A stretch of 64,000 nucleotides of DNA, taken from UBA8389 sp942493385 (GTDB taxonomy: Bacteria; Bacteroidota; Bacteroidia; Bacteroidales; UBA1402). Positions 7,261 to 16,146 of the stretch are shown here, piece after piece. Within the stretch, counting starts at the first letter, position 1, and the number at the start of each line of letters is the position of its first letter. The stretch covers positions 3,782,001-3,846,000 of the forward strand of contig OW818699.1 of the NCBI GenBank assembly GCA_942493385.1, in the 5' to 3' direction. Made by a program: the position numbers and the translations under genes. The notes below the pieces were generated by a model that saw only the letters and a program-made list of their open reading frames with translations, ran no database searches and was not told the origin of the DNA.

Positions 7261-9966
7261 ATGGATATCAGGATGAAAAACACACCAACCGTTCTATCGA
7301 TTGCCCTCCTTCTTTTTTCCCTTCCACTTTGGTCAGCACCCAAACCAGCAAAAGCAGTGACGTTGAACTGGCTTGAAAATACCCCGCTCGTATCGAGTGG
7401 TGTCAGTTGGGGTGTACCTTGGCCAAAGGGAGAGGTCCAAAAAAACCAGACGTTTGTATTGAACACTTCGGATGGTAAAGAGTTGCCGCTTCAGAGCTGG
7501 CCGCTGGCTTATTGGCCGGACGGTTCCATCAAATGGAGTGGATTTGCTACGGTTTCACCGGCACTAGTGAAGGGCTCGCTTACGCTTTCGGCCGGTAAAG
7601 GTTCGAAACCAGCGGTCACGATTAAGGTGGACGATAAAACGGATTTTGTAGAGATTAACACCCAGACAATGTCCTGCCAAATACCACGGAAAGGTTCGGA
7701 AATCATTGATTCCATTAGGGTTAACGGGCAAGTGGTCGCAGCAAAGGGTCATTTGATTTGCACGTTGGAAGATCGATCCGGTTTGGAAAAAGACCGAACA
7801 ATACGATATGAGGATTTTGTAAGCAACATCTCGAAAGTGACTGTGGAGCAGAGTGGTCCCATTCGGGCAGTGGTCAAAGTGGAAGGCATGCACCAGGCCG
7901 TAAAAGGTAGCCGGGAATGGCTTCCATTCGCAGTTAGACTGTATTTTTATGCCGACTTGGAACAAATAAAGGTGGTCCACTCCATCGTTTTCGACGGGGA
8001 TGAAAAGAAAGACTTCATACGTGGTTTAGGAATGGTTTTCGATGTTCCCATGCGCGAGCAGGTTCAAAACAGGCAGGTTCGTTTTTCGGGTGAAGGCAAT
8101 GGCCTATGGTCGGAGCCCATTCAGCCGATGAAAGGAAGGGACGGCAGGTTCGTAATGAATGAAGCTCGAACAGACGCCTACGTCGACCAGATTGCAGGGA
8201 AACGTATATCCAACATTGAAAACTTGGATCCAAGAGGCCAACGCTTGTTGAATGCATGGGCCGTTTGGAGGGACTTCAAACTCAGCCAGCCCAATGCGGA
8301 CAGCTTCACCATTGTGAAACGCACCAATGCGGAAAGTTGCTGGCTACCGGCCGGTTCAGGAAAACGTGCTTCGGGTTTGGTATTTGTGGGTGATGTGAGC
8401 GGTGGTTTGGCCGTTGGACTCAAGAATTTCTGGCAGTCGTATCCTGCTTCGCTCGAAGTGAATCATGCTGCCGACAAAACTGCAGAACTCAAGGTTTGGC
8501 TTTGGTCGCCCGATGCACCTGCCATGGACATGCGCCATTACGATACCATCGCTCATGGCTTGGAAGAAGTGTATGAAGATGTTCAACCGGGCTTCAGCAC
8601 CCCCAACGGCGTGGCACGCACCAGCGAACTCACGCTCTACCCGAGTGGCGGCTTACCGACCAAGGCCGAAACGGCCAACGAAGCCATCACCAACGGCAAT
8701 CCGCCCCTACTGGTTTGTACACCCTCGTATTTGCACGAAGTGAAGGCTTTCGGCATCTGGAGTTTGCCGGACCGGTCAACGCCCTTCAAGATCAGTGTTG
8801 AAAACAACATGGATCAAACCATCGCCTTTTACCAGAAAGCAATCGAACAAAACTATTGGTACGGTTTCTGGGATTTTGGGGATGTGATGCATTCCTACGA
8901 CGACGTCCGTCATGTCTGGCGGTACGATCTGGGTGGAATGGCTTGGGACAATTCCGAATTGGGCACAGACATGTGGCTGTGGTACAGCTTTCTACGCACC
9001 GGAAGAGCCGACATTTTTCACATGGCCGAAAACATGACCCGACATACCACCGAAGTGGATTGCTACCATCTGGGCAAATTTGCCGGTTTGGGCTCACGGC
9101 ACAATGTGCGCCACTGGGGCTGCGGCGCCAAAGAAGCACGCATCAGCCAGGCAGCTTACCGTCGTTTTTACTATTATCTCACCACGGACGAACGCACCGG
9201 TGATGTGATGCACGAAATGGTGGATGCCGACTTCAAGGCTACCGAATACGATCCCATGCGTTTGGCTCAACCGAGAACAGAGGCTGAAAAACAATACCCG
9301 GGTCGCGTTAGAGGCGGTCCCGATTGGCTCGCATTCGCCGGAAACTGGATGACCGAATGGGAACGCACCGGCAACACCAAATACCGAGACAAGATTTTAA
9401 CAGGCATGGATTGCATCGTCAAAATGCCGTATTGGTTCAAGACTGGGAAAAACCTGGTGTTTGGGTATGACCCTGCCACAGGCAAGTTGTTTCCACTCGA
9501 CCAGAAACCCAGCGATTACAACCTGGCCACCATCATGGGTGGTGCGGAAGTCATCTTTGAGCTGAATGAGCTGATTGACCATCCGGGCTGGCAAAAAGCA
9601 TGGCTGCAATACTGTCGGTTGACTTCGGCCCCTGCAGATGTTCTCACCAAAGACCAGGCGACCGGCCAAGAGGGTAACGACGGTTCGTACGCCAGGCCAG
9701 ACCGTTTGGCCGCTTACGCGTATATGAAAACTAAAAACCCGGCTTTTGCAAAAAAAGCATTGGGCCCGATAGCCGGAACTCGAGGTACTGGGGTGCAAAC
9801 CATCAAAGTGGTAGGCCCTGAAGTGCTGAATCCTTTGGATGAAGGCAGACGAATTGGAACCAACGGTTCAGCACAAAACGCGCTGGTGACCATCGAAGTC
9901 TTGGAAATGTGCGCCGACCAATTGCCGGATACGGTTTCAACAGTAGAAAGACGAATTGGCAGATGA
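7261..9966 (+). CDS. Secreted exo-rhamnogalacturonan lyase-like protein (PcRGLX / PL26 type)
   Basis: The product is 901 aa with signal peptide (MKNTPTVLSIALLLFSLPLW, Ala-cleaved near 22). The N-terminal region (about 30-110) reads VTLNWLE, GVPWPKGEV and LQSWPLAYWPDGSIKWSG, the characteristic run of the PcRGLX N-terminal RIFT-barrel domain. A central beta domain and a helical (alpha/alpha) region follow, with WYGFWDFGDVMHSYDDVRH and TRHTTEVDCYHLG; the latter is likely in the active-site region. Known members release unsaturated disaccharides from rhamnogalacturonan I. Overall length agrees with the family. It is the first gene of a three-gene operon, overlapping the phosphoesterase by 4 bp (ATGA). 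There is no T9SS tail, so it is probably periplasmic. The family call is from memory of motifs. Confidence 0.7.
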   Translation: MDIRMKNTPTVLSIALLLFSLPLWSAPKPAKAVTLNWLENTPLVSSGVSWGVPWPKGEVQKNQTFVLNTSDGKELPLQSWPLAYWPDGSIKWSGFATVSPALVKGSLTLSAGKGSKPAVTIKVDDKTDFVEINTQTMSCQIPRKGSEIIDSIRVNGQVVAAKGHLICTLEDRSGLEKDRTIRYEDFVSNISKVTVEQSGPIRAVVKVEGMHQAVKGSREWLPFAVRLYFYADLEQIKVVHSIVFDGDEKKDFIRGLGMVFDVPMREQVQNRQVRFSGEGNGLWSEPIQPMKGRDGRFVMNEARTDAYVDQIAGKRISNIENLDPRGQRLLNAWAVWRDFKLSQPNADSFTIVKRTNAESCWLPAGSGKRASGLVFVGDVSGGLAVGLKNFWQSYPASLEVNHAADKTAELKVWLWSPDAPAMDMRHYDTIAHGLEEVYEDVQPGFSTPNGVARTSELTLYPSGGLPTKAETANEAITNGNPPLLVCTPSYLHEVKAFGIWSLPDRSTPFKISVENNMDQTIAFYQKAIEQNYWYGFWDFGDVMHSYDDVRHVWRYDLGGMAWDNSELGTDMWLWYSFLRTGRADIFHMAENMTRHTTEVDCYHLGKFAGLGSRHNVRHWGCGAKEARISQAAYRRFYYYLTTDERTGDVMHEMVDADFKATEYDPMRLAQPRTEAEKQYPGRVRGGPDWLAFAGNWMTEWERTGNTKYRDKILTGMDCIVKMPYWFKTGKNLVFGYDPATGKLFPLDQKPSDYNLATIMGGAEVIFELNELIDHPGWQKAWLQYCRLTSAPADVLTKDQATGQEGNDGSYARPDRLAAYAYMKTKNPAFAKKALGPIAGTRGTGVQTIKVVGPEVLNPLDEGRRIGTNGSAQNALVTIEVLEMCADQLPDTVSTVERRIGR

Positions 9967-10766
9967 AAAAAATAGTCACCCTTGCTTTGACGCTGTGCGT
10001 CCTGCAGTTGGCTTTTGCGAAATCGCCAAAACCGTTGTTCACGTTCGTCCAGCTCACCGATCCTCAGATGGGTTTTATCAGTGAAAATAAGAATTGTGAG
10101 GAAGAAATCCGATTGTATACCAAAGCAGTGCAACGCATCAACCAAATAAAACCAAAGTTTGTGGTCATTACTGGGGATTATTATCATAATCGAGTGGATA
10201 CCAATCAAGTAAACTCATTTATCAGAATCACTTCCACCATTCACAAAAGCATCCCGGTTTATTTGATTCCTGGTAATCACGACGTTGGCATGAAACCCAC
10301 ACAAGCCAGTTTGGACTCATTCATGCAAAAGTACACGAGCGATCGGTTTGAATTCACGTACAAGAAGGTCCAATTCATAGGCTTCAACAGTTGTCTCATC
10401 AATTCTGGGATTAAGCAAGACACCATTCAGCTCGACTGGTTGAAAGCCACTTTGGAAAAGAAACCGAAGTCGATGCGTAAAGTGGTATTCACCCATCAAC
10501 CTTTCTTCAACAAGAATTTGGAGGAAAAAAACACCTATGACAATATTGCTGAACCCTATAGGACGAAATACCTGGAATTACTGAAAAAGTATGGCGTAGT
10601 TGCTGTATTTTCAGGCCATTATCACAAGAATGCAGAGGCAAACTATCAAGGCATCGATCTGGTCATTTCTTCAGCTGTCGGTAAGCCTTTGGGAAATGTC
10701 GGTTCTGGACTTCGACTCGTCAACGTGTATCCGGACAGCATCGCCCATCAATTTATTGAATTCTAA
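9963..10766 (+). CDS. Secreted calcineurin-like metallophosphoesterase
   Basis: The product is 267 aa. The start at 9963 overlaps the previous stop (ATGA) and begins the signal peptide MKKIVTLALTLCVLQLAFA, so it is preferred over the longer frame from 9909. The metal-binding motifs are in order: LTDPQMG (DPQ instead of DxH, as in CPPED1-like enzymes), VITGDYYHN, IPGNHD, FTHQPFF and SGHYHKN. All five blocks are intact, so a dinuclear-metal phosphoesterase is expected in the periplasm. Its position between two glycan-active genes suggests a role in dephosphorylating a glycan breakdown product or glycopolymer. That role is inference. Confidence 0.8.
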   Translation: MKKIVTLALTLCVLQLAFAKSPKPLFTFVQLTDPQMGFISENKNCEEEIRLYTKAVQRINQIKPKFVVITGDYYHNRVDTNQVNSFIRITSTIHKSIPVYLIPGNHDVGMKPTQASLDSFMQKYTSDRFEFTYKKVQFIGFNSCLINSGIKQDTIQLDWLKATLEKKPKSMRKVVFTHQPFFNKNLEEKNTYDNIAEPYRTKYLELLKKYGVVAVFSGHYHKNAEANYQGIDLVISSAVGKPLGNVGSGLRLVNVYPDSIAHQFIEF

Positions 10767-10770
10767 AATT

Positions 10771-12528
10771 ATGCGAACAATCATCAAGACTTTGGTGCTA
10801 ACATTGGCACTGTTTTTTTCTCTGAGCGCCCTTGCACAAGGAGTTCGAACATTAACGTTCGATGGAACCGTCTGTGAAATCAAAATTCCAGTAAAAGACT
10901 ATTCGTTACCCTCCGATTGGACCAGCTTCACCCATCTGGTGATGGAAATACGGACTTCTTCCCCTCAGCGGTTCAGCCTTTGGCTCCATCGAAGCAATGG
11001 CGCTCCGGTCAGGATCATGATGCAGCCATTCGGACAGAATGTTTGGCTGCGAATCTCCTTACCCGTACAGTATTTTGTAAGTAAAGACTCAAAAGGAACG
11101 GATTTGGCTTCGGCCAACAACCGTCGTGCCAATTCGTATTGGTTTTCCACATGGGGGCCTTTTGGGGCGATCAATGCCGTTGAGGAGGTCGCTTTCGCCA
11201 TGGAATATCCCATCAACAAGCCCACCATCGAAATTCGTTCCATGCATTTATCCAAGCAGGACGAAGGTTCTGAATTCCTTGAAAAACTGCCTGTATTGGA
11301 CGAATTCAATCAATGGGCTCATGCGGATTGGCCGGGCAAGCTAAAAAGTAAGGAACAATTGACGAAGGAGCTCGCGGACGAAGCAATAACCTGGGGCAAG
11401 GCCGACTACAATTATTGTTCGTTCGGTGGATATAAAAACACACAAGCCAAAGCCACTGGGTTTTTCAGGGTGGAACAAATCGATGGAAAGTGGTGGTTTG
11501 TCGATCCGGACGGACACTTGTTCCTATCGACGGGTTCGAATGGTGCCGGAGCCGGTTTTGGCAGACGCCCTGCAAAAGAGGCGACTGATCCTGCTGTCAA
11601 CCGCATCACTCCCCGATTGAAAGCTTGGGGCATGACTACTGGTGGAGCGGATATGGCCTATACCATCATGCTTCGCTGGCCACGTACTGGAACCGCTTTT
11701 TTGGGTCTGCCGGATGTCTATTCGGAAGAATTCGCCAGCAACATCGACCAGTCGGCCAATACGCAATGCTCGTCTGTCAAGGATGATCCGTATCTTCTGG
11801 GCTATTTCGTCGGAAACGAACCTGCTTTTGACGGACGGGAAAGCGAAGTGGTCGATCTAATTCTGAACGGCCCCGCTACCGCCACTCAAAGTAAGCTGAA
11901 GGCGTTTCTAGCCCAGGGTGATACGCCCAAACGCCGTAAGGAATTCATCATCACCGCCTTCGAGAAGTACCTCGAATTGGCGTGTTCAGCCGTTAAAAAA
12001 TACGACCCGAACCATTTGACACTGGGTATCCGTTTCGGCGGGGATGTCTCGGACGAATTGCTCAATACGGGTAAGAGATTCGATGTTTGCAGCGTCAATG
12101 TCTATGAATACGAACCCATGTGGCAACTGAACCGCGCTTCCCGCTATACTGGACGCCCGGTTTTGCTTGGTGAATTCCACATCGGGGTTCCTGCCAACGG
12201 ACTGGCTGCCGGATTGATTCAGGCAAAAGATCAAACAGAACGAGGCATTGCTTACCGCTATTATGTGGAAAAATCAGCTTCGGTGGGTGGTTTCGTCGGT
12301 GCCTATTGGTTCCAATGGAAAGATGAGCCTGCTTTGGGCCGAATGGATGGGGAGAACTACAACATCGGTTTCGTGGACGTCAACGATCGTCCTTATAAGG
12401 AACTGGTGGAAGCTGCCAAAGCAACCAACAAACGCCTGTACGAGGTTCACTCAGGCAAAGTGCTGCCATTCAATCAAATGCCAAAGGCTTCGGACGCGGG
12501 AACACCTTCTAGCCCTTGGAAATTTTGA
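10771..12528 (+). CDS. Secreted GH-A clan glycoside hydrolase, agarase (GH50-like) type
   Basis: The product is 585 aa. The start at 10771 follows the previous stop by 4 bp and begins a signal peptide (MRTIIKTLVLTLALFFSLSA). The N-terminal beta-sandwich (about 25-170) precedes a linker with DEFNQWAHADWPGK and the TIM barrel that opens at GFFRVEQIDGKWWFVDPDGH. That run is typical of GH50-type agarases and related exo-beta-galactosidases. Likely catalytic residues are Glu350 in YFVGNEPAF (acid/base) and Glu468 in VLLGEFHIG (nucleophile). Since the operon partner is rhamnogalacturonan lyase-like, a pectic galactan or arabinogalactan substrate is plausible rather than agar. Exact family is uncertain. 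Confidence 0.7.
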   Translation: MRTIIKTLVLTLALFFSLSALAQGVRTLTFDGTVCEIKIPVKDYSLPSDWTSFTHLVMEIRTSSPQRFSLWLHRSNGAPVRIMMQPFGQNVWLRISLPVQYFVSKDSKGTDLASANNRRANSYWFSTWGPFGAINAVEEVAFAMEYPINKPTIEIRSMHLSKQDEGSEFLEKLPVLDEFNQWAHADWPGKLKSKEQLTKELADEAITWGKADYNYCSFGGYKNTQAKATGFFRVEQIDGKWWFVDPDGHLFLSTGSNGAGAGFGRRPAKEATDPAVNRITPRLKAWGMTTGGADMAYTIMLRWPRTGTAFLGLPDVYSEEFASNIDQSANTQCSSVKDDPYLLGYFVGNEPAFDGRESEVVDLILNGPATATQSKLKAFLAQGDTPKRRKEFIITAFEKYLELACSAVKKYDPNHLTLGIRFGGDVSDELLNTGKRFDVCSVNVYEYEPMWQLNRASRYTGRPVLLGEFHIGVPANGLAAGLIQAKDQTERGIAYRYYVEKSASVGGFVGAYWFQWKDEPALGRMDGENYNIGFVDVNDRPYKELVEAAKATNKRLYEVHSGKVLPFNQMPKASDAGTPSSPWKF

Positions 12529-12545
12529 TCAGGATCCGGTTTTTA

Positions 12546-12571
12546 CACCCTAAAACATGTCTTTTTAGGTG
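12546..12571. terminator. Bidirectional hairpin between convergent operons
   Basis: CACCCTAAAA (12546-12555) pairs with TTTTAGGTG (12563-12571), with one bulged C. The T-run inside the right arm and the A-run in the left arm suit termination from both sides of the convergent genes. Confidence 0.5.
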
Positions 12572-12591
12572 AATTATACTCTTTTACTTCT

Positions 12592-13620
12592 TCAATGCTG
12601 GACTGCGTATTTGTTTCGATTGCAAAACACCTTCCCATCGGCTCCCAATTCCAGTTCAGCCAACTGAATGACAGTCTTAAGGCCTTGGTGCGTAAAGTAA
12701 AACATCAGGCATTCCTCCGCCCCGTCAGGCCCTTTTTGGAGAACCATTCCCGGATGGTGTCCACGATTGTTGTCTTTGGGCCGAATTCCCGCTGTGTCGG
12801 CTAGCACGGTGCTGTTGTATTCCCATTGGTCAAGTCCGTCCGGGGATTTGTAAACCCTCAATCCACCTTTGGCGTCGACAATGAGCCAATAGCTGCCCTT
12901 CCATTGGAATACGAAGGGGGCTTCCTGCCCACCATCTTTGTCCGTCAGTACCGGATTGGACCAGTCCACCATGTCTTTGCTTTCGGAGCGGTAGGTTCGT
13001 GACCCGGCCGCTTCATCCTTGTAAACCATGTACCACTTCCCATTAATTGGATAAACGGTTGCATCAATAACGCGTTCGGAGTTCAGCTGACAGGTATTCA
13101 CGTATTTCCAATTCACCCAATCTTCGCTTGTGAAGTGTAGGATGTGGCGCTTTCCAACCCAACTTGAATAAACCCCATCTACTTGTGTGACAAACATATG
13201 CAGCGTTTTGCCCTCCAACACAAAGCCTGGCGCCCACCAGGTAATGCCAGGTGTCGGTCCAAGTCCTTTGGCCTTTAGCGGTTCAGAGAGGTTTTCATCA
13301 CCTTGGCATGTACCAGCATAATTCCATTTGAGTCCGTCTTTGGAGGTGGCTATAGCGATGGCCGAACCGTGCACCCAATCCACGCCTTTGGGATTGCTCA
13401 ACGTTGCCCGGCGTTGCGTGTAATACATATACCAGGTCTTGTTGGTCGGATTCCAAAGAACGAATGGGTCTGTGGCTCCGTGAAACAGCTCGTCATCAAA
13501 AATAGGTGCAGGTGCTTTGGCGATGTCGATGCGTGGGGCACTCTTTTGGACAGTTCTGCTTACAGCGTTGAATTGAACAAAAACAAAAAATGCCAGAAAT
13601 GAGAAAAGGACTTTGTACAT
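12592..13620 (-). CDS. Secreted five-bladed beta-propeller glycosidase, GH43-like
   Basis: The product is 342 aa with a signal peptide (MYKVLFSFLAFFVFVQFNAV). Repeated blade motifs are visible: GATDPFVLWNPTNKTWYMYYT, GITWWAPGFVLEGKTLHMFVT, VIDATVYPINGKWYMVYKDE and GGQEAPFVFQWKGSYWLIVDA. These give acidic residues in the places where GH43/GH117-type enzymes hold their catalytic Asp/Glu triad (DPF, DATV, QEAPF). Such proteins usually cleave alpha-L-arabinofuranosides or beta-xylosides. It is convergent with the rhamnogalacturonan lyase operon and immediately downstream of the ABC permease on the same strand, yet separate in function. Substrate is not readable. Confidence 0.7.
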   Translation of the reverse strand: MYKVLFSFLAFFVFVQFNAVSRTVQKSAPRIDIAKAPAPIFDDELFHGATDPFVLWNPTNKTWYMYYTQRRATLSNPKGVDWVHGSAIAIATSKDGLKWNYAGTCQGDENLSEPLKAKGLGPTPGITWWAPGFVLEGKTLHMFVTQVDGVYSSWVGKRHILHFTSEDWVNWKYVNTCQLNSERVIDATVYPINGKWYMVYKDEAAGSRTYRSESKDMVDWSNPVLTDKDGGQEAPFVFQWKGSYWLIVDAKGGLRVYKSPDGLDQWEYNSTVLADTAGIRPKDNNRGHHPGMVLQKGPDGAEECLMFYFTHQGLKTVIQLAELELGADGKVFCNRNKYAVQH

Positions 13621-13639
13621 AGATTGTAGTTTATGGGAT

Positions 13640-14404
13640 TCAATTTTCCCAGTTTCGAAATTTTTTCAAGGAAATGCCAACGCAAAGTAGAATGACTAGG
13701 AACGAACCGACAAAAGGTTGCCAGTTCATCACATCCTCCTTCATGCAGGTTTGAATCTCATCGATCAAATGCCCTGGCGAAAAAAGACCGGGTTTACCAA
13801 ACATGGATACTCCGCTTAATGCAATGGTCGTCACAAAAGCCAGCAAGCCTGCTGTGATTTGGGTCTTCATCAATACGCTGAAAAGGATGGTAATGGATAG
13901 TACGACCATCAAATAAAGCAGCAGGATCAGCATCGACATTAGAAACGGGATCATGGGAAAGTCGCCGAAGAAAATCTTGGTATAGAAAATCATAGCCAGA
14001 AATCCCAGCAACATGGATACAAAAAGTACTAGATATTGAGCAGTAAACTTACTCAATACAAAAACAGTTCTGGAAACCGGTTTCACCAGTAAAAAGGAAG
14101 CCGTACCGTTTTCCTTTTCCTTGGCTACGGTGCCCATACACAGAAGGATGAGTGCAAACACGCCCATCTGGGAAATATTCTTGACAAATTGGGCCACAGC
14201 ATCTTGCCAAATGGCTGGCGGCATGTTAAAAACAATGTTCTGCCCCTTCATCAAGGAGGGTAGCATCTCCGGAATGAATTTGGCCAGTAGCGGCGAAGAA
14301 ATCCCGAAAAACAAAAAGACAGCTAGCAAGATAACCAAACGTCCCGACCGAAGCTGTTCCGTCCACTCTTTATGTATCAAAGTCCAAAATAGATGGGTTC
14401 TCAT
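13640..14404 (-). CDS. ABC-2 type transporter permease
   Basis: The product is 254 aa with six hydrophobic helices and the N-terminal IHKEWTEQLRSGR amphipathic start typical of ABC-2/NosY-like permeases. The segment KEKENGTASFLLVKPVSR is the family's conserved cytosolic loop. It sits 11 bp downstream of its ATPase and forms a three-gene operon with the small PLDc_N protein. Substrate is unknown; such exporters often serve resistance to peptides or lipids. Confidence 0.85.
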   Translation of the reverse strand: MRTHLFWTLIHKEWTEQLRSGRLVILLAVFLFFGISSPLLAKFIPEMLPSLMKGQNIVFNMPPAIWQDAVAQFVKNISQMGVFALILLCMGTVAKEKENGTASFLLVKPVSRTVFVLSKFTAQYLVLFVSMLLGFLAMIFYTKIFFGDFPMIPFLMSMLILLLYLMVVLSITILFSVLMKTQITAGLLAFVTTIALSGVSMFGKPGLFSPGHLIDEIQTCMKEDVMNWQPFVGSFLVILLCVGISLKKFRNWEN

Positions 14405-14415
14405 TATTAGGAATG

Positions 14416-15342
14416 TTATCCGATTAATTTCACAAAGACATCTTCCAGACTGGCGTCTTTCATCTCAAATTTGTCGATGGAGTAGTGATGAACAGAAATT
14501 AGTCCAAGACTCTCATGTCGGGCACGGTCGATATCCGGCGACTGTATAGTAACTCTTCGGAGTTCAGCGTTCGAAACCGTGTCCCAATCCATCCCTTTTG
14601 CCTCTTTGAGAAAAGACAGAAAAGCGGCAGGTGTTTCGAAAATTATCTCAAGCTGTTTGGCTGCATAGCGTTTTCTCAACTCCAGCATTTTATCCTGCAC
14701 CACCAATTTACCCTGATCAATGATGGCTACCGTGTCACAAATGCGTTCCACATCGGAAAGAATGTGGGTGGACATGAAAATGGTCATGTCTTGTTTAAGC
14801 TGCTGAATGAATTCCAGGACTTCTTTTCGACCGATCGGGTCCAGCGAAGACGTGGGCTCGTCCAAAAACAAGACTTCGGGTTTCCCCATCAGTGCTTGTG
14901 CAATGCCCAACCGTTGGAGCATTCCGCCCGAATACGCGGAGATTTTCTTGTTGGCAGCTTCGCTCAGACCTGCCATCAGCAACATTTCATTGCCCCTTTT
15001 CTTGCTTTCTGCCTCCGAAAGTCCGAATATTTTTCCAACAAATACCAGCAGTTCAAGGCCTTTCATCCAACCATACATGCGGGGTTCCTGCCCCAGATAA
15101 CCGATTTTTCGGCGGAGGTTGACTGAATTCAACCGAACCTGCTCCCCAGCAACCACCGCTTCTCCCCCTGTTGGCTTCATCATGCCAGTCAGAATTTTGA
15201 TGGTGGTGGTCTTACCTGCACCGTTGGGGCCAAGGAAGCCGAAAACGGTTTTCTCCTCCACAGTGAGGTTCAAGCCGGAAAGTGCAAATCCGGTTTCGCC
15301 TTTGTACTGCTTTTGAAGACCGTCACACTTGATTATCGTCAT
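14416..15342 (-). CDS. ABC transporter ATP-binding protein
   Basis: The product is 308 aa. It contains Walker A GPNGAGKTTT (about 36-45), Q-loop GQEPRMYG, signature YSGGMLQR, Walker B VLFLDEPTSSLD and H-loop STH. A C-terminal 80-residue extension (about 220-308) resembles the regulatory tail of CcmA/DrrA-type ATPases. The start overlaps the end of the upstream PLDc_N gene by 20 bp, which indicates translational coupling. It pairs with the ABC-2 permease downstream. Confidence 0.9.
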   Translation of the reverse strand: MTIIKCDGLQKQYKGETGFALSGLNLTVEEKTVFGFLGPNGAGKTTTIKILTGMMKPTGGEAVVAGEQVRLNSVNLRRKIGYLGQEPRMYGWMKGLELLVFVGKIFGLSEAESKKRGNEMLLMAGLSEAANKKISAYSGGMLQRLGIAQALMGKPEVLFLDEPTSSLDPIGRKEVLEFIQQLKQDMTIFMSTHILSDVERICDTVAIIDQGKLVVQDKMLELRKRYAAKQLEIIFETPAAFLSFLKEAKGMDWDTVSNAELRRVTIQSPDIDRARHESLGLISVHHYSIDKFEMKDASLEDVFVKLIG

Positions 15343-15535
15343 GATTTTTCACCAATAAGATGTACAAGATTGCCCCGATAATCTGGATGAATACAAAGAT
15401 TAATAGCCAAACCCATTTGTTCAACAATCTGAATTTGTCTCTTTTCAACCAGTCTATCAAACAATAAGCGATAAGCCCGATTTCAATAAGGAGAATGGGG
15501 ATAAATGCCCACAAATACGTTGCGTCAAGTGCCAT
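15323..15535 (-). CDS. PLDc_N-type small membrane protein
   Basis: The product is 70 aa. The start at 15535 (MALDATYLWAFIPI) is preferred over a longer frame reaching 15682, whose N-terminus is not family-like. Two transmembrane helices flank LIDWLKRDKFRLLNKWVW, and the end is GAILYILLVKNHDD. This is the phospholipase-D nuclease N-terminal (PLDc_N) pattern. Such two-helix proteins are often encoded next to ABC-2 exporters, as in the Bacillus yxlE-yxlF-yxlG group. It overlaps the ATPase start by 20 bp. Confidence 0.75.
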   Translation of the reverse strand: MALDATYLWAFIPILLIEIGLIAYCLIDWLKRDKFRLLNKWVWLLIFVFIQIIGAILYILLVKNHDDNQV

Positions 15536-15747
15536 GGTCAAAAATTTATTGGTGAAACATAGATTGCCCACGAAATTATGAATAAAAAATAAAAGAATCA
15601 ACCAAAAAAGTACAACTATTAACAACTTCCACCTACAACCTACCAACCTTTTTTGTAAATTTGTGTGGCCAAAAAAATCCACCGATTTAATTCACCACAA
15701 TTGGACTTTACAAACGTAAGGTTGAACATTATCATAGCTTATTACGA

Positions 15748-16128
15748 ATGGAATTTTTATTGATTGACTGGGCGGCTGCGCTCAACGTGGCAGGTTTTGC
15801 CTTTATGATGGTTTTTCTATTGCTGATATTCATCGTATTGGTATTAAACATTTCCGGGAGATTTTTCGTTGGACTGGAAAAAGCAAAGAAATTGAAGTTG
15901 GAAAAGCAGGCGAAAGCAACAGGACCAGTCGTTGAACTGGCTGAAAGCGACGCAGAGGCAGTAGTGATTTCTGGCGAGGTACTTGCTGCGATCAGCATGA
16001 CTGTTCGAGCGCACTTCCGAATCAAGCACGATGTGGAAAGCAACATCATCACCATTGAGAAGGGCGAAAAGCGCTATTCCCCCTGGAGCTCGAAGATTTA
16101 TGGTCTGAACGTGTTCCACAGAAATTAA
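15748..16128 (+). CDS. OadG-family decarboxylase gamma subunit
   Basis: The product is 126 aa. There is one N-terminal transmembrane helix (about 12-38), then a charged helical region, and the C-terminal block SPWSSKIYGLNVFHRN, which is typical of Bacteroidota OadG proteins. The subunit anchors the carboxyltransferase to the membrane beta subunit in sodium-pumping methylmalonyl-CoA or oxaloacetate decarboxylases. It lies 18 bp before the beta subunit. The alpha subunit and biotin carrier, which normally accompany it, are not in this window. Confidence 0.8.
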   Translation: MEFLLIDWAAALNVAGFAFMMVFLLLIFIVLVLNISGRFFVGLEKAKKLKLEKQAKATGPVVELAESDAEAVVISGEVLAAISMTVRAHFRIKHDVESNIITIEKGEKRYSPWSSKIYGLNVFHRN

Positions 16129-16146
16129 TCCCCCCAAACAAACATC

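Noticed and set aside
9909..9962. Upstream start for the phosphoesterase
   Set aside because: It would add 18 residues in front of a clean signal peptide and lie inside the preceding gene; the ATGA overlap at 9963 is the normal coupled start.
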